A DNA stretch of 64,000 bases, from the NCBI GenBank assembly GCA_023374025.1, contig SIJG01000175.1, positions 1-64,000 of the forward strand, written 5' to 3'. The position numbers and the translations under genes are program-made. Of this stretch, positions 46,357-58,556 are shown one piece after another. The notes under the pieces were generated by a model. That model was not told where the DNA came from, did not search any database, and saw only the letters and a list, made by a program, of their open reading frames with translations. How positions within the stretch are numbered: position 1 is the stretch's first letter; the number at the start of each line of letters is the position of its first letter. Source of the stretch: Heterodera schachtii (Eukaryota; Nematoda; Chromadorea; Rhabditida; Heteroderidae).

Positions 46357-49300
46357 ATGTCTTTTTCATCCAAATCATCAGATGATGAATTTACAATAAT
46401 TGATCAGGGTAATTGTGAACAAAGAAATTAATTAAAATAAATTTAAAAAATAAATTTTTAATAAATTATTTTATGGACTTAAAATTTTATTGTTTTTAAA
46501 GCCCAATTTGAACATTCGACATTTTCTGATGAAGGATTTGAACATGTCAAAATTGCGGAAATAGAACAGACGCATAAAGAGAACACGGAAAACGGAAACG
46601 GTAGAAATATTTTCGAATTAATGGAAAGGACAGTCTGTAAATTGAGGGTTTCAGGGCAACTCGTACAAAGGCAACTCGTACAATTTTTAATGGGTGTTGC
46701 CATAACTTTTTTTTAAATCAACCAAATTCTTCAGACTTGATATCATTCGAATGCTCTCCAACTTTAGAAGCGATCATTAAGCAGAAGCTAAGAGATTAAT
46801 CATCTCACCAAAAAGTTATGATTTATAAATTGCCAAAAAGTCTGCTTTTGTGGATTTTTAATGTTCTTGAAATTATAACTTTTTTGTGAGATGCCTAATC
46901 TCTTAGCTTCTGCTTAATGATCGTTTCTAAAGTTGGAGAGCATTCGAATGATATCAAGTTTGAAGAATTTGGTTGATTTTAAAAAAAGTTATGGCCACAC
47001 CCATTAAAAATTGTACGAATTGCCTTTGTACGAGTTGCCATTGACCCTAAATTGAGATGGGGATACTGTACCCAATTGTAGCTTATTCACAGAATTAGTC
47101 ATAAAATTCAATACTCCCCAGACAATGACCACGAAATGAACATAACCAACCCGGACATTTTGGCGGATCGGATGAAATTGTTGCTGAGTACGGCCAAAGG
47201 CGCCGATGCGCATTTTGTGGTTGGAAAAAATGACGAAAAAGAGGTGAGTGAGTGACATTAATTAGTCAATTAATTATTAATTGTTTTTTAGGAAGTTATT
47301 CAACAAAGTTTTGAATACATCGATAAAAATGCGGACGATTTGATCAAATCGGATGAATTTTTGCAAATTGATCAGAATTTGTTGTGTGAAATTTTGGCGC
47401 GTGACGAATTGCAAATCCGTGAAGAGATTTTAATTTGGAACGCTGTAATTTACTATAAAGAAGAAATAATTTCTAATTAATTCTTATTATTCACCATTAA
47501 TTATTTTATTGCTTTTTTCGGCACTCCGTTGGGCCGACGCCAAATGCCGTCAAAATGCAATTGAAAGTTCGGCAGAAAATCTTCGTGCCGTTCTCGGCCC
47601 GGCACTGTACAAAATTCGATTCCCGCTTTTCCCAAAAGAGGAATTTTCGGAGAAAATTGGTAAATTACGAAATTTTAATTTACTCTACTGTTGCTTTCTT
47701 GAAAACCTCACAAGCGTGTTCTTTTTCCAGGCAGTATTAACTCAATTTTTCACTATTTTTAATGAATTAAAATTTTTTCCAGTTTCTTCCGGTGTATTAA
47801 AAATGGAAGAAGTGATCAGCATTTATCAATTTCTTTGCCATCCGAATTTTCGTGGCACATCCAATGGGTTACTGTACCCGCTGCAATTTCCAAGACATTG
47901 GCGAATTTCGACATTTGGCACAATTGTGATGGACATTGAAAAAGTGTCGCAATTTATGAGACAAATTATTGGAAATAAGCGACAGAGCGAAGTCATGAAG
48001 ATCAAAGGATTTCCATGGAAAATAATGGCACAAATCCAAATGAAGACAGAATATGCCGAAAAAGTGAAGGAAAGCAGAGAGAAATGGAGAGAAAGTAGTG
48101 AAAGATGGAGAGAAAGCAATGCCAAATTGATGGAAAACGGTGAGAAAATGAAGCAAAATGCCAGAGAACTGAAGGAAAACGGCGTAAAATTGAAGGAAAA
48201 CACTGAGAAAATGGAGGAAAATAAAGGAAAATTTAAGGAAAACAATGAAAAATGGGAGGAAATCATTGAAAAATTGAAGGAGAAGACAAAGCAAATGGTG
48301 GAGAACACTGAAAAAATCAAAGAGAACACTGAGAAAATGGAGGAAAATACACGAGAAATGAAGGAAAACGCCAAAAAATTGAAATTGGAGGAAAAGGGTG
48401 AAAGATTGGTGGAAAATGCCAAAAAATTGGAGGAAGACGCTGAAAGATTGGAGGAAGACGCTGAAAGATTAGAGGAAAATGCCAACAAAATAGAGGAAAA
48501 CGGTGAAAGATTAGTGGAAAAGGGTGAAAGATTAATGGAAAATGCCAACAAAATAGAGGAAAACGGCAAAAGATTGGTGGAAAATGCCAACAAAATAGAG
48601 GAAGACGGCAAAAGATTGATTGAAATTAAAAATGAAGAAAAATTCAAAGAAAGCGCTCAAATATTGATAGAAAACAGTAAGAAATTGTTGGAAATTCGTG
48701 AAAAATTGGAAGAAAACGGTAAAAAATTGAAGGAAAACGATGTAAAACTCTGTAAAGAAAGAAGTGAAAAACTGAAAGAAAGCATTGAAACGAATAAAAA
48801 ACGCCAAGAAAAATGGGAAGAACTCAAAAAGTGGAGGGAAATCGCTGGCGCTGAGAAATGGCTTGGCTTTTTCCTATTGTACGACGCTCCAAAAGACGGT
48901 AAATTAAAATTAATTGGGCAATTAAAAGTGCTAATTAATTGATTAATTGGGTTTAAGACTCCAATTTGGGCTGCGTTTGTTCGGCAACTCTTCGCATTGT
49001 CTCACAAAAAAGCGAAGTGCGCGATTTGCAGCACAAATTCAGTGACGTAACAATGAAACCGAGCAACTGCTGGGGATTCTCCAACTTCATTTCTTTTGCG
49101 GTGAGTCCCAATAAATAAAAATCACAAAAAGATCAAAAAATTTTGATTTTTTGGTTCAAAAACAAAATATTTTGTAAAATTGATTCATTGATCATTTTAA
49201 AAATTTATTAATCAAAAAATATGAGACCAAAGTTCAGTTCTTTGGACCTTTTATCCGCATGGGTCGCCACGATTTTGGCTTGGAGGGGCTACCGCTCCCC

Positions 49301-50145
49301 CGGGCGACGTCCTTTTTTTGTTTTCTTTTCAAACCGCTTTTTTGCAGCTTAGAGTGCAATTTGTTAAATGATTTCGACTAAAAAATTATAAATTTAATAA
49401 TCTTCAAAATTGCCAATTTGTCTTTTTTTTTGGAAAAATGGGTTTCGCTAATGGTATAAAATTTCTTAATATTTGGGTAATTAGGGTAATTTTAATAAAT
49501 CAGAACAAAAACGTGTAACTACTCCAAAACCAGAACATCTTTCGCATATTTCCTAAATATTTCATTTTTTAATTTTTCCATATCGAACGATGGCGCTATT
49601 TAAAAAGAGGTACGTTTTGAAATTTACCAAAAAGTAAAAACAAAAGGGGGGAGGGACCCTTTTGGTTTGTAAAATTTTTTAATGTATGATTATCAAAATT
49701 TGGTCCCGATGGTTTATTGAGTCCCTGATCACGAATCTTTCAATTATTTTGACTAATTCTTATTTCCTATCCTAAATTTGAACAAAAAATCCAAAATAAG
49801 AAAATTCAATTTTTAAATTTTTGTTCGAGTTCGAGTCCGGGATTAGAAATTGGTCAAAATAGATGTCAAATTCGTGATCAGCGTCCTTTAAAACCCCGTA
49901 GAACAAATTTTCACGGTTTTCTATCACAAAAATTTTTGCAAAACAAAAGGGTCCCCCCCTATTGTTTTTGGTAAAATTCAAAAAGTACCTCTTTTTAAAT
50001 AGCGCCCATACGATTTTTCTTATAATAATATCCCTAATTAAATGTAATTAAGCAATTGATGGACCCGGGCAAAGAATTGTACGACAAAAGCGGAGACAAA
50101 GTGACTTTGGCCATTGATTTGGTGGTGAAAGAAGCAAAAACATAG
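46357..50145 (+). CDS. BTB-truncated BACK-MATH protein with heptad-repeat insertion
   Basis: Exons: 46357-46408, 46502-46600, 47122-47243, 47292-47444, 47521-47659, 47783-48898, 48958-49100 and 50053-50145; 1917 nt, 638 residues, all phases consistent. The BTB start (MKLLLSTAKGADAHFVVG) is joined directly to the BACK domain (SFEYIDKNADDLI, DQNLLCEIL, ALRWADAKC), so the exons encoding the BTB core in the 19489 gene are missing. The MATH domain (IKGFPWKIMAQI ... KWLGFFLLYDAPKD ... WGFSNFISFA ... DKVTLAIDLVV) is split by about 250 residues of heptads. The acceptor before 47521 reads TTTTTTCG, not AG. Two hairpin elements sit in introns (46642-47050 and 49588-50010). Confidence 0.75.
46642..47050. 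mobile_element. Palindromic MITE in intron
   Basis: Arms of nearly 200 bp share GGCAACTCGTACAAAGGCAA, AATTTTTAATGGGTGT and GCATTCGAATGATATCAA in inverse orientation. AAATTG occurs immediately outside both ends. The interior has the TATCATTCGAA ... AACTTTTTT core. Confidence 0.85.
48091..48840 (+). repeat. 21-nt coding repeat (heptads) within MATH exon
   Basis: About 30 tandem 7-residue units with consensus ENxEKLK/ENAxKLE (e.g. ENTEKME, EDAERLE, ENANKIE). The regular hydrophobic position predicts a long coiled coil. Some neighbouring units are identical, indicating recent slippage or unequal exchange. Confidence 0.9.
49588..50010. mobile_element. Palindromic MITE in last intron
   Basis: Arms begin ATGGCGCTATTTAAAAAGAG and its near-inverse and carry AAGGG(G)GG...GGGACCC tracts and TGATCACGAATCT / AATTCGTGATCA segments like the 706-1163 family. 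No exact TSD found. Confidence 0.8.
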
Positions 50146-50189
50146 GACAAATCATAAAATTGTTGATGAATTTTCCGAGTTCAGCATCT

Positions 50190-50605
50190 CTTAATATTCT
50201 TTTTTATTGCTTTTTGTATGTTTTTCAATTTATTTTGCATTAATAAAAAAAGCATTTGTAAGAATGGGGTCTGAAGAAATTGGGGAAAAATGTAAAAATA
50301 TTTTGTTTAGCTCTTTCTTCATAAAATAAACAGATATTTTTATTCACTGTTGAAGCCTCGGGATTAATGGAGATTTGACGGAAATTCGACTCGAAAAAAT
50401 GTAAGAAAAATGAAAAAAATTCACATTAAATTTTTTTTATAAATTTTCATTTTAATATAATATACGGCAGCACTTGTTCTTTTTATTGCCTTTTGTATGT
50501 TTTTCAATTTAATTTTGCTTTAATAAAAAAAAGCATTTGTAAGAATGGGGTCTGAAGAAATTGGGGAAAAATGTAAAAGTAATTTGTTTAGGTCTTTATT
50601 CAACA
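50190..50605. repeat. Pair of about 120-bp direct repeats
   Basis: 50190-50315 and 50476-50605 share GCATTTGTAAGAATGGGGTC, TGAAGAAATTGGGGAAAAAT and TTTTGTATGTTTTTCAATTT with few differences. A local duplication downstream of the BACK-MATH gene. Confidence 0.85.
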
Positions 50606-51213
50606 AGCCTAAAAAATAAAATTATTTTTTCGTTTCCTTTTTTATTTATAATTTAATTTCTGAAAAATGTAATTCCATTAATACAGATGAATGAAATATT
50701 AAATTTACTTGTTCAAAAATTAGAATTAAATCAACTGAAATAAAAATACGATAAATGCAAAATTTCACATTAAATTTTTTTTTTATAAATTTCCATTTTA
50801 TTTCACATTGTAGCGTTTGCATTGCTCTATTATCATGAAACTTTCAGAAAAATTCATCATTATCAGAAAGTACGGCAATTTTTGAACCTTTTTGACACAA
50901 CTTTTAGAAAACTAAATGAAATCCCCTGAATTTTTCATGATAATAAAGCACTCCAAACACAAAATCATATGATATCAAGATTATTTTATTTAATTTTGTT
51001 TATGAAACTTGAAAAATCTGTAAAATTGGCACTTTTATGAAATGCCATTAGCAACGTACGATTTGACTTTATATTATACAATTTCTCATTGATTCTCAAA
51101 ATCGCATTTTCATTTGTTTCTTCAGTATTTTTTTCAAATTCCCGAGTTACAAAATTCTTCAAAATTTGTTTATTAACTTATCGCTATTTTTAATCACGTT
51201 GTTTTCCCCTTTA

Positions 51214-51531
51214 GAATGGGCTTCTCTGTAAGCGGCTTAACTCCAAAGGGGCCAAGTCGGTGATGATTGAGGACTATGGCATCGATTCTTCTTTTTATTA
51301 ATTACTATAATTTTGGATTCAAAATTCGTAAAGTTAGCTTTACGGCTTGTATAAAAATTTTTTCTGTTTAAAAAATTTTTGTCCCTTTAGGAATATGTGA
51401 TGGTTGAAGTTGGATTTGTTCGCAATTTTGCCGATCCACCATTCTATGAACTCGGTGCTGTGTGTGCGACTATGAAGAACCTATTGAGCTTTTTGACCTC
51501 TTATGTGGAAAACAAATTTCCGGCCATTTGA
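51214..51531 (+). pseudogene. Two-exon coding relic downstream of MATH gene
   Basis: After a CCCTTTAG acceptor, 51214 onward reads NGLLCKRLNSKGAKSVMIED to a stop. A second acceptor at 51390 opens EYVMVEVGFVRNFADPPFYE ... to a TGA at 51531. The two cannot be joined in frame. Possibly the tail of a lost neighbouring gene copy. Confidence 0.3.
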
Positions 51532-54500
51532 AATAGGGCAATGAACAGACTAAATAGCAAAAAAATGCCAATTTTTTTTTTATTCATTTCCACAATTACG
51601 GTTTTCAAGGTTTAAATTACCATTCTATTGGTTTTCAGTTTTTTCATTATGAGTATCATTGCCTTTGTGGAGAGTCATCATTAAGATTATTTTTTCTTTT
51701 GCTTATTTTCATTTTTAATTTCTAAAGTTTAAACAAATTTTTGCAAAATTTTCTCCAAGCCAAAATAATTGTTTTCCATGAAATTAAATGTTAAACTGTT
51801 TAATCAAATCGTTTTCTTTATTGCCCTGTTTCTCCAACTTAATTCCTCGTCCATTGGTTTGTGGTAAAATAGTAATAGTAACATCTAAATTTTAACTTTT
51901 AGTAAAAATTCAATAGCTGTAATTGTTTTCATTAAAAGAATGGTACAACAAATTGCATTAATTTACAAAAGGTATTTGATAATAATTTTTTGAATTTTTA
52001 TGTAATACGGAAAGTAGAGCAATAAAAATTATTGCTAAATTTTGCTTACTTTTGAAGACGTGATTCCGAATTTTAGTCATAAATGCTGCTATTGATCAGC
52101 AGAATTCATTTTTGCTAACCGTAATACTGTACGGTCGGCGGGGATTATGCCGGGTTAGGTTAGGATTTGTCATGAAAAGTTTTAATAAATTGGTTGAATT
52201 AGACACTATTCGTCTCTAAATTTTCAATTATTTCAAATTTGTTATTTTGATATCATCAAACTCTATACTTGAAGTATCTAGATAATAGAGCAACCGAGAG
52301 CTATATTTTGATTACCGATGAGGAAAACGATGCTTTTTATCGGAAAATTATTAAATTGAGGGATTATAAAATACTCGTGGTGGCATTTGTATGTAAAAAC
52401 CCCAAACCTATAGTGGTGTTCGAGACTCTCGGTCTCGACTCGAGAAAAGTCTCAGGTTTTTTCTCGGTCTCGGGTTTTCAGTCTCGGTCTCGGTATTCGA
52501 GACTCGAGACCGAGACTTTATTACGCCCACAATGACTGGTGTTTTGCAAGCTTAAATTAATATATTTTTGGTAGCTTTTTTCTTCATGTATTCAAACTTT
52601 ACGAAAACTTTGCTTTTATATTAGTTTGATAAAGGTGAGCTATTTTTTACTTCCCAGGTGTTTTCGACAGTGATTGGTTTCGACAGTACTTGAAAAGTAA
52701 ATAATAAATAAAACTTGTATGATTATCTTTTTGTGAAAAGGTTTATCGCTTTCACTTTGTATACAAATATCTCCTGATGGACTGTAGTCAAAAATACAAA
52801 AAATTTCTTAGATAAGATTCTCGAAGCGTGTGGGAAAATCTGCTAACTAATGCCGTGTTTGAGTGCCAATATGCATATATACAGGCTTTTTATCAGAATT
52901 CGAAAATCGCAAACCGCTCAAATGTATAAGAGCCTGCGCTTGTCCTTTAATTTATAACGAGATTTAATACAATATAGAACAAGTTTTTTAAAAACAAGCT
53001 TTTACTGTCGAAACGAACCCTGTCAAAAAGTAACACCACCATTTTTTTATACCTAATTAAAGCAAATTTTCCAATAAATTTTCAATTCTTTTAAATTTAG
53101 ATAATAAATATAATAAAATTTATTGAGTTTTTTCCTAATGGATTATTTATGCGCTAAATCAACAAAAAATGTATGGAAAAAGTGTCAACAGCATCAGTAC
53201 ATAGATAAAAACAACAATCTAAATCAAGTGAAAAACAACAATATCAATCAAATTCCGTGTGGGTTTTGTGTCATCAAAAGTCTAACAATTCACAATGATT
53301 ACCTTTCCAATCACAAAATTGACGACTTGTGTGATTGCAATCATTTGAATTAAGTATAGGGCCACAGACACCACTCCAATCTAAAAGAAAATTGAAATGC
53401 AAAGATTGAAAAAAGTTTAAGCAAAGTTAAATTTGAAGGAATAGGTGGCCTAAAGGCGAGAAAATTTTGATTGTTGTGAAAAGGAGAAAAAATTTATCAT
53501 GAAATGAGTAACATTTCTTCAATGGTGAAACTTTAAAAATTAAAAAAATTAAACAGGCGGAAAAAGGCGACAAATTGTGACGAAGGACAACCAAAGGGAA
53601 AAACTTTTTTAGAAAAAATGTAAAAAAAAAAATTTTTGCGGTTCAAATTTTTCAAATTGTACCCGCCGCCCATGCCTCCAAATCCTGGGTACCTCAGTTG
53701 CTGCTGCCTGTCCATTTCATTGTCAAGTGCCTCATCATTAGGGCTTGTAATTATATGGAAATCCATATTTTTTTCCTGGACTGTTGGAGGCCTGAAACGC
53801 ACGAAAAATATATTTTTAGCTTAGTTTGAAGCCTCTAGGACGGATTTCTATATCCATATTTTCCATATTTCGCGATTTATGTCCATATTTCCATATTTTT
53901 CCATATTTTAGCATTTAAGTCCATATTTTATGTCCATATTTTGGCATTTTTCCAAAAAATCTCTATTAGAACGGCCCCATCAGCTAAATTGGATTTTGAC
54001 CCCAAAATCGGAAATTTTTTCCGAATTAAATTTTTTTATCAAAATTTTGTCTAAAATATTGATTAAATTTAAATTTTCTTAAAAATTAGTAATTTATGTC
54101 AAAAATAAGCAAAGAAGCCAAAATTTCGCTTTTCAGGTTGATTTTTCGCTAAAATGAGTAAATTTTAAGCTGTATCATGTTTTTTCTTCTAAAATGATTT
54201 TTAATCTAGTTTATTAGAAAAAATATTATGTTATTTGAAAAATTAATTGATTTTTTCAAAATTTGCTGACGATCAAATTATCACATCAATCACTTCTAAT
54301 CGCTTTTTAAAGCTGTTTAAGCTATCAGGGATTGAAAAAACTTAAGTTTGACTCCGATTTTGGACATAAGCGCAAATGTCCGGGGAGCAAATGTGGAGTA
54401 ACCGTTCACACGACCATAGAAAAAGACACGACCATAACATTTTTTGCAACTTTAGTGCACCATAACTTTTTCAAGAAGCATCCAAATTAAACATTCTTAG

Positions 54501-54702
54501 TATCATTCTATAGCCCTAAGAAGCCTCTATTAGTCTGCAAAATTTCATTGGGTTTCAAAAAATGTATGGCCAAAAATGTTTAGAAAATTTGCTAAACATA
54601 ATTAAAAATGCGGTAAGAGTTAGTCCGTTTCCATGCCAACCTCCCCCCCCCCCCCTCTTTCTCTGTTCTTTGTTATTCCTTTGTGCCAATTTGAGTTCAA
54701 AA
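51532..54702. other. Long gene-free interval with repeats
   Basis: At 52420-52530 a stretch is built from TCTCGGTCTCG/CTCGAGACCGAGAC motifs. A 76-codon frame at 53123-53353 is Asn-rich and unconvincing. On the minus strand around 53740-53640 a short coding-like segment (EMDRQQQLRYPGFGGMGG) is cut by the CCATATTT-rich element at about 53740-54020, which resembles 26600-26720. A TATCATTC-core repeat arm lies at 54465-54540. Confidence 0.45.
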
Positions 54703-57700
54703 ATGCCGGGTTCGGCCCGTGGTGACTCATCCATTGCCTCCTCCAATTTGATCATTTTGAATCAATGCAAAAACGAGGAATTCTCTTTGATCTCCGGCTT
54801 CCGCCATTTACACAAAAACATTCGAAGAAGTTGGAGAACGGAAGTGTGAGGAGTTTAATTACTAATTAAAATGCAATAATTATATAAAAACAATCATTTT
54901 AAATTAGTTTCAATGGCGATGAGTTGGTCGAATCTGCCTTTGAAAAATGCCGCATTTTTGTGTTGCCATGCCCTCGTGCAAAATTCACTGCGTTTGAGGT
55001 GGCTTTATCCCTTTTTGAACACCCAAAAATTTTCATAGTTTGATTTAATACGGAAATTCATTCATTCGGGTGGCTGGCTCTTTGCTTGTAATGTGTGCCG
55101 AAGGTGGGGAGCAGCGCAATGGCACCAACATCAATTTTCTGTTGGAAGAGTTTGGCATTGCGTTTAATTCGGGTAGCAAATGCGTCGATGCCTTTCCCTG
55201 CCCATTGTTTGTGCCATTGCCTTAGATTGCGTCATTCGGACAATGTTCCACAAATATTTCGATCCCAAAGAGGCTTTGGTGCCTAATGGAGTGATCAATC
55301 GCGCAATCCCTTCGGTCGCGGGCGTTCAAAAGGCAATTAGCCACGGAAGAGAAACCGAAAGGAACAGAAAAGGGCAGCTGCCGAAAGAGCAAATGCAGCA
55401 GCAGCAAAAGGCGGAAAACAGAAGCAGCGCATTTGGACAAAAGCTTAGAAAAAACGGAAAAGACGACGACGAGGAGGAGGAGGAGGAGACGAACATCCGG
55501 TGGGGGGGGGGGGGGGCAAATGCGGACCAATTAATTAAGAGAACAATGAATGAATTAATTAAGCACGACCAATTTGTGCATTTCACTAAGTTCAAAAAGT
55601 AAAATAATAAATAAATAACCCAAAAACCTAATTAGTTGTTAATGGTTGTTCCATTTTGTAGGAGAATGGTTGTGGCAAATTGGCTGTTGTTGGTATTTTT
55701 TCTCCGCTTTTCCAATTACTTTTCATTTTTTAGGGTCCGTTCAAATGTTCACTGATCCTTTCTTCGCCAAAGAAGACAATGCAAAGATATTTATATGTAA
55801 TATTCTAATTAAATTTTAAATTCCGCAAAAGCATTAACCAAAACATATTGTAATTAGGAAGTGATCGTCAAATTCCTTTCCGATGGCTTTGAATTGAATC
55901 AAATCGATGCCGCCGAACCGAACATTTCGGATTTCCACCCAATTCCCGACAATTTGCAACTTTCGAGTAAAAAATATATTTGGGAACATCGAAAAACCAA
56001 CTCAAAAAGGCCAGCCAAAAATGTGCCTGCAGGAAAGTGAAATAGAGCAAACATTCACTGGCGACATCACCAAACTGTTCGACACTTCACTCAGCTCAAT
56101 TAGCCTCGAGCATTGGCCTGAAGCCATACGGTAGGTGTATTGTAGGGACCAAAAAACATGCTAACGGACATCGGATGGTGGGTGTTTCATCTACTGTATC
56201 AATTCATTATTTGTTAAGTGTGCGACTTTTAGCATCTCTCTCAAAGTTTTTCGATAACAGTCAAACTGAACGAATTTATACAGTATAAATCGGTCGCTTT
56301 TACCGTATTGGGGACTTTTCTCTGTGTTCGTTCTTTCTGTTTATCTGTTTCAAAGTTTGTACGACAAAATCGGACTGAAGCATGAGCCTCTGACTTTGGT
56401 GTCGCCGGCATTCCAACTGCCAATGCCGCCCTTTGCGCCCGCCGTGAGTTCACCGTTTGTTGGCGCTGACAACGACCTTCGCTGACCTCTTCAGATTTTT
56501 GCGCCCGAATTTCGTGAGTTGGCACCGCCCCAATTGGAACTGTTCGATTTGGACGACGCATTTGCCACCCACGAAATTCAATTGGCACAGCTAACAAATC
56601 GATGTGACAGGGCGAGGGAATGGCCAAAGGACCGAACTTTTCTGTTAAGGCGCGGAAAATGAATTGGATTTGTACATTCGCGAGGCGGGAGAGATTTTTG
56701 ACATTAACAAAACACTTTTGCGCACTGAGCGACGGACGGAGGGAAAAATAACGGCCAAAAAAGTGATGGAATACGTAATTCTGCACATTGTCGAGTGGAA
56801 GACGTCAACCGGCGGAATGGTCAGTAGATCATCATTAGTTCAGAATAGAGCTGAGCGGGACCGGGAATATTGACCAAAACCGGGACCAGAAAAGCCAGGA
56901 CCAAGTTTTTCGACCGGGACCGCAAAAAAAAAAAACCGGGACCAACCGGGAATTTTCCCAACAGAAATTTTTTGAAAAAAATTTGAAAATTTGAGTTTAA
57001 AATTTTAATTACATAAAAATGGTAAAGAAAATATGAAAAAAATATTTATCCCAGTGGGGAATTGAACCCAAGCGAAAAATAATGAAAGGCAGAAGGTTTA
57101 GGGACTAAAGCACATTTAAACTTGAATAAATGCTGTAAATAAAATAAATAACTTAATTTTCTCAAAAATTTCTCCTTCTCCACCAATTTCCTTCTCGATT
57201 TCTCACCCAGACCCCCATTCTTACCAGTGCTTATTTAGTCCCGCCGGGCCCGGGACGGCAAAACCGGGACCTAAAAAGGGAATTCCCGACCCGGTCCCGC
57301 TCAGCTCTAGTTCAGACAACAACGGCTTAAAAAAGAGACAAAGCCATAAATGGGCAGTGCCAAAATGGGGAGGGAAATGCCAAAAATGAGAGAGAAGGAA
57401 ATTCCAAATGGGGTGACAATGCCAAATAAGAACTCATCTTAAAGTAGCATTAATGATTCCAACATGGGTAATTAATTACCTGAATTGGGTGGGTGCAAAC
57501 ACTTTAAAAGTCTGAGAGCGTTTTTTGGAATTTGAACTTTTTTTCCCACTTATAAATGGTCCAATTGTAAAACGTGGAGTGTCCTCGTTAATTGACTACT
57601 TTAGGACGATTCTGACGAATTCCCTTCTGCCTTTTTGCCCGATGAAATTGGCATGCCAATCGAAGCAAATAACAGCAGAAGAGCAACGGAAGAAGAGGAG

Positions 57701-57754
57701 GAGGAGGAAGACGCATTCTCAAACATCGACCAATATGACGATTTGGTCTCCTAA
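54703..57754 (+). CDS. osm-6: Intraflagellar transport protein IFT52 (OSM-6)
   Basis: Exons: 54703-54845, 54908-54998, 55039-55172, 55226 to about 55600, 55662-55692, 55734-about 55795, 55858-55965, 56010-56130, 56356-56443, 56495-56603, 56650-56819 and 57605-57754. Family landmarks in order: LISGFRHLHKNI, CRIFVLPCPRAKFTAFE, RKFIHSGG, SLLVMCAEGGEQRNGTNINF, VIRTMFHKYFDPKEALVPNG, GKLAVVG, MFTDPFFAKEDNAK, ELNQIDAAEPNISDF, CLQESEIEQTF and NRCAENELDLYI. IFT52 is an IFT-B core subunit needed to build sensory cilia. Oddities: a TGGC duplication in exon 3 (about 55071-55078) breaks the frame; 55340-55600 encodes Gln/Lys/Glu-rich sequence instead of the usual segment; the 55795/55858 join does not keep phase unless a GC donor at about 55781 is used. 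Confidence 0.85.
56846..57309. mobile_element. 464-bp MITE in the last IFT52 intron
   Basis: Termini TAGAGCTGAGCGGGACCGGG and its inverse. GTTCAGAA/GTTCAGAC (7 of 8) flank it. The interior contains a tRNA-like B-box (minus strand, 57057-57070). Its right half matches 28250-28470. Confidence 0.85.
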
Positions 57755-57852
57755 TTAGGGCCATGAATTTGGAAGGGAATGGGCCGGGATCTCTGAAGAA
57801 AGGGTTCGACAGTGCCGAAATGGACTGTCGAAATGCCAAATGCCAAAACATT

Positions 57853-58035
57853 TCACGCTAATACTGCCGATGGTCCCCCCCCCCCTCCCCCCGTTTTGGA
57901 GAGTTTATTTTTCTATTCTAAAAAGTCGTGAAAACACGTTTTATGGGGTTATTAAGGTCGCTGATCACAAATCTGACATTCATTTTAACCACTTTCGAAT
58001 CCCGGACCCGAATTCGAACAAGAAGTTATTTTCGA
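57853..58035. mobile_element. Solo half of the 706-1163 MITE family
   Basis: AATACTGCCGATGGTCCCCC, AAAAAGTCGTGAAAACACGT and CGCTGATCACAAATCTGACA match one arm of 706-1163. The second arm is absent and the sequence ends near TTCGAACAAGAAGT. Confidence 0.85.
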
Positions 58036-58556
58036 AGGCGTTGATTACGGTGAGGGTCGACTGCCCCGCCGCGTAGGCCCCGGATTAACTGGGCCCCAAG
58101 GGCCATCTGTCCCCCTCCCGCCCCTCACCCCCGCCATTCTTTGCATTTATTTACATTTTCCCAATGAAATTTATTTATGCAATAAATTGAGAGTAACATC
58201 CATCATCAACAAACACATAAACAAAGATTTTGACATCGCCAATGGGTGATTCATTTGCCCCCCCCCCCCCCCGACATTCTTTTTGCATTTATTTCCATTT
58301 TCCCATTTCGTTGTGTTCACCCGCCCCGAGCAATTGCGAATAATGAGAAAGATTTCCCTTTATGATAGATAATTTGTTTGCATAAATATTATGAATACAA
58401 AATCAAACCATTAAATAAATTTATTAATAAATGATTTTGAACTTTAAAATAATTAATAATTATAAAATAAATATTGACCAAATCTAAAAAAATTCTATTT
58501 CGACCTTAAAGCTTTAAACCAAATTACAAATTTCACTGTCTCTCTGCTAATGAAGC
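58036..58556. other. C-rich then AT-rich intergenic DNA
   Basis: 58075-58140 and 58258-58275 are C-rich tracts; each is followed by a similar CATTCTTT..GCATTTATTT.CATTTTCCCA segment (58134 and 58276). No gene. Confidence 0.5.

Noticed and set aside
47826..48647. Long minus-strand frame of Phe/Ser repeats (SSILLAFSTNL type)
   Set aside because: It is the antisense shadow of the heptad-coding repeat.
53123..53353. 76-codon Asn-rich frame
   Set aside because: Composition follows local AT bias; no recognisable domain or promoter.
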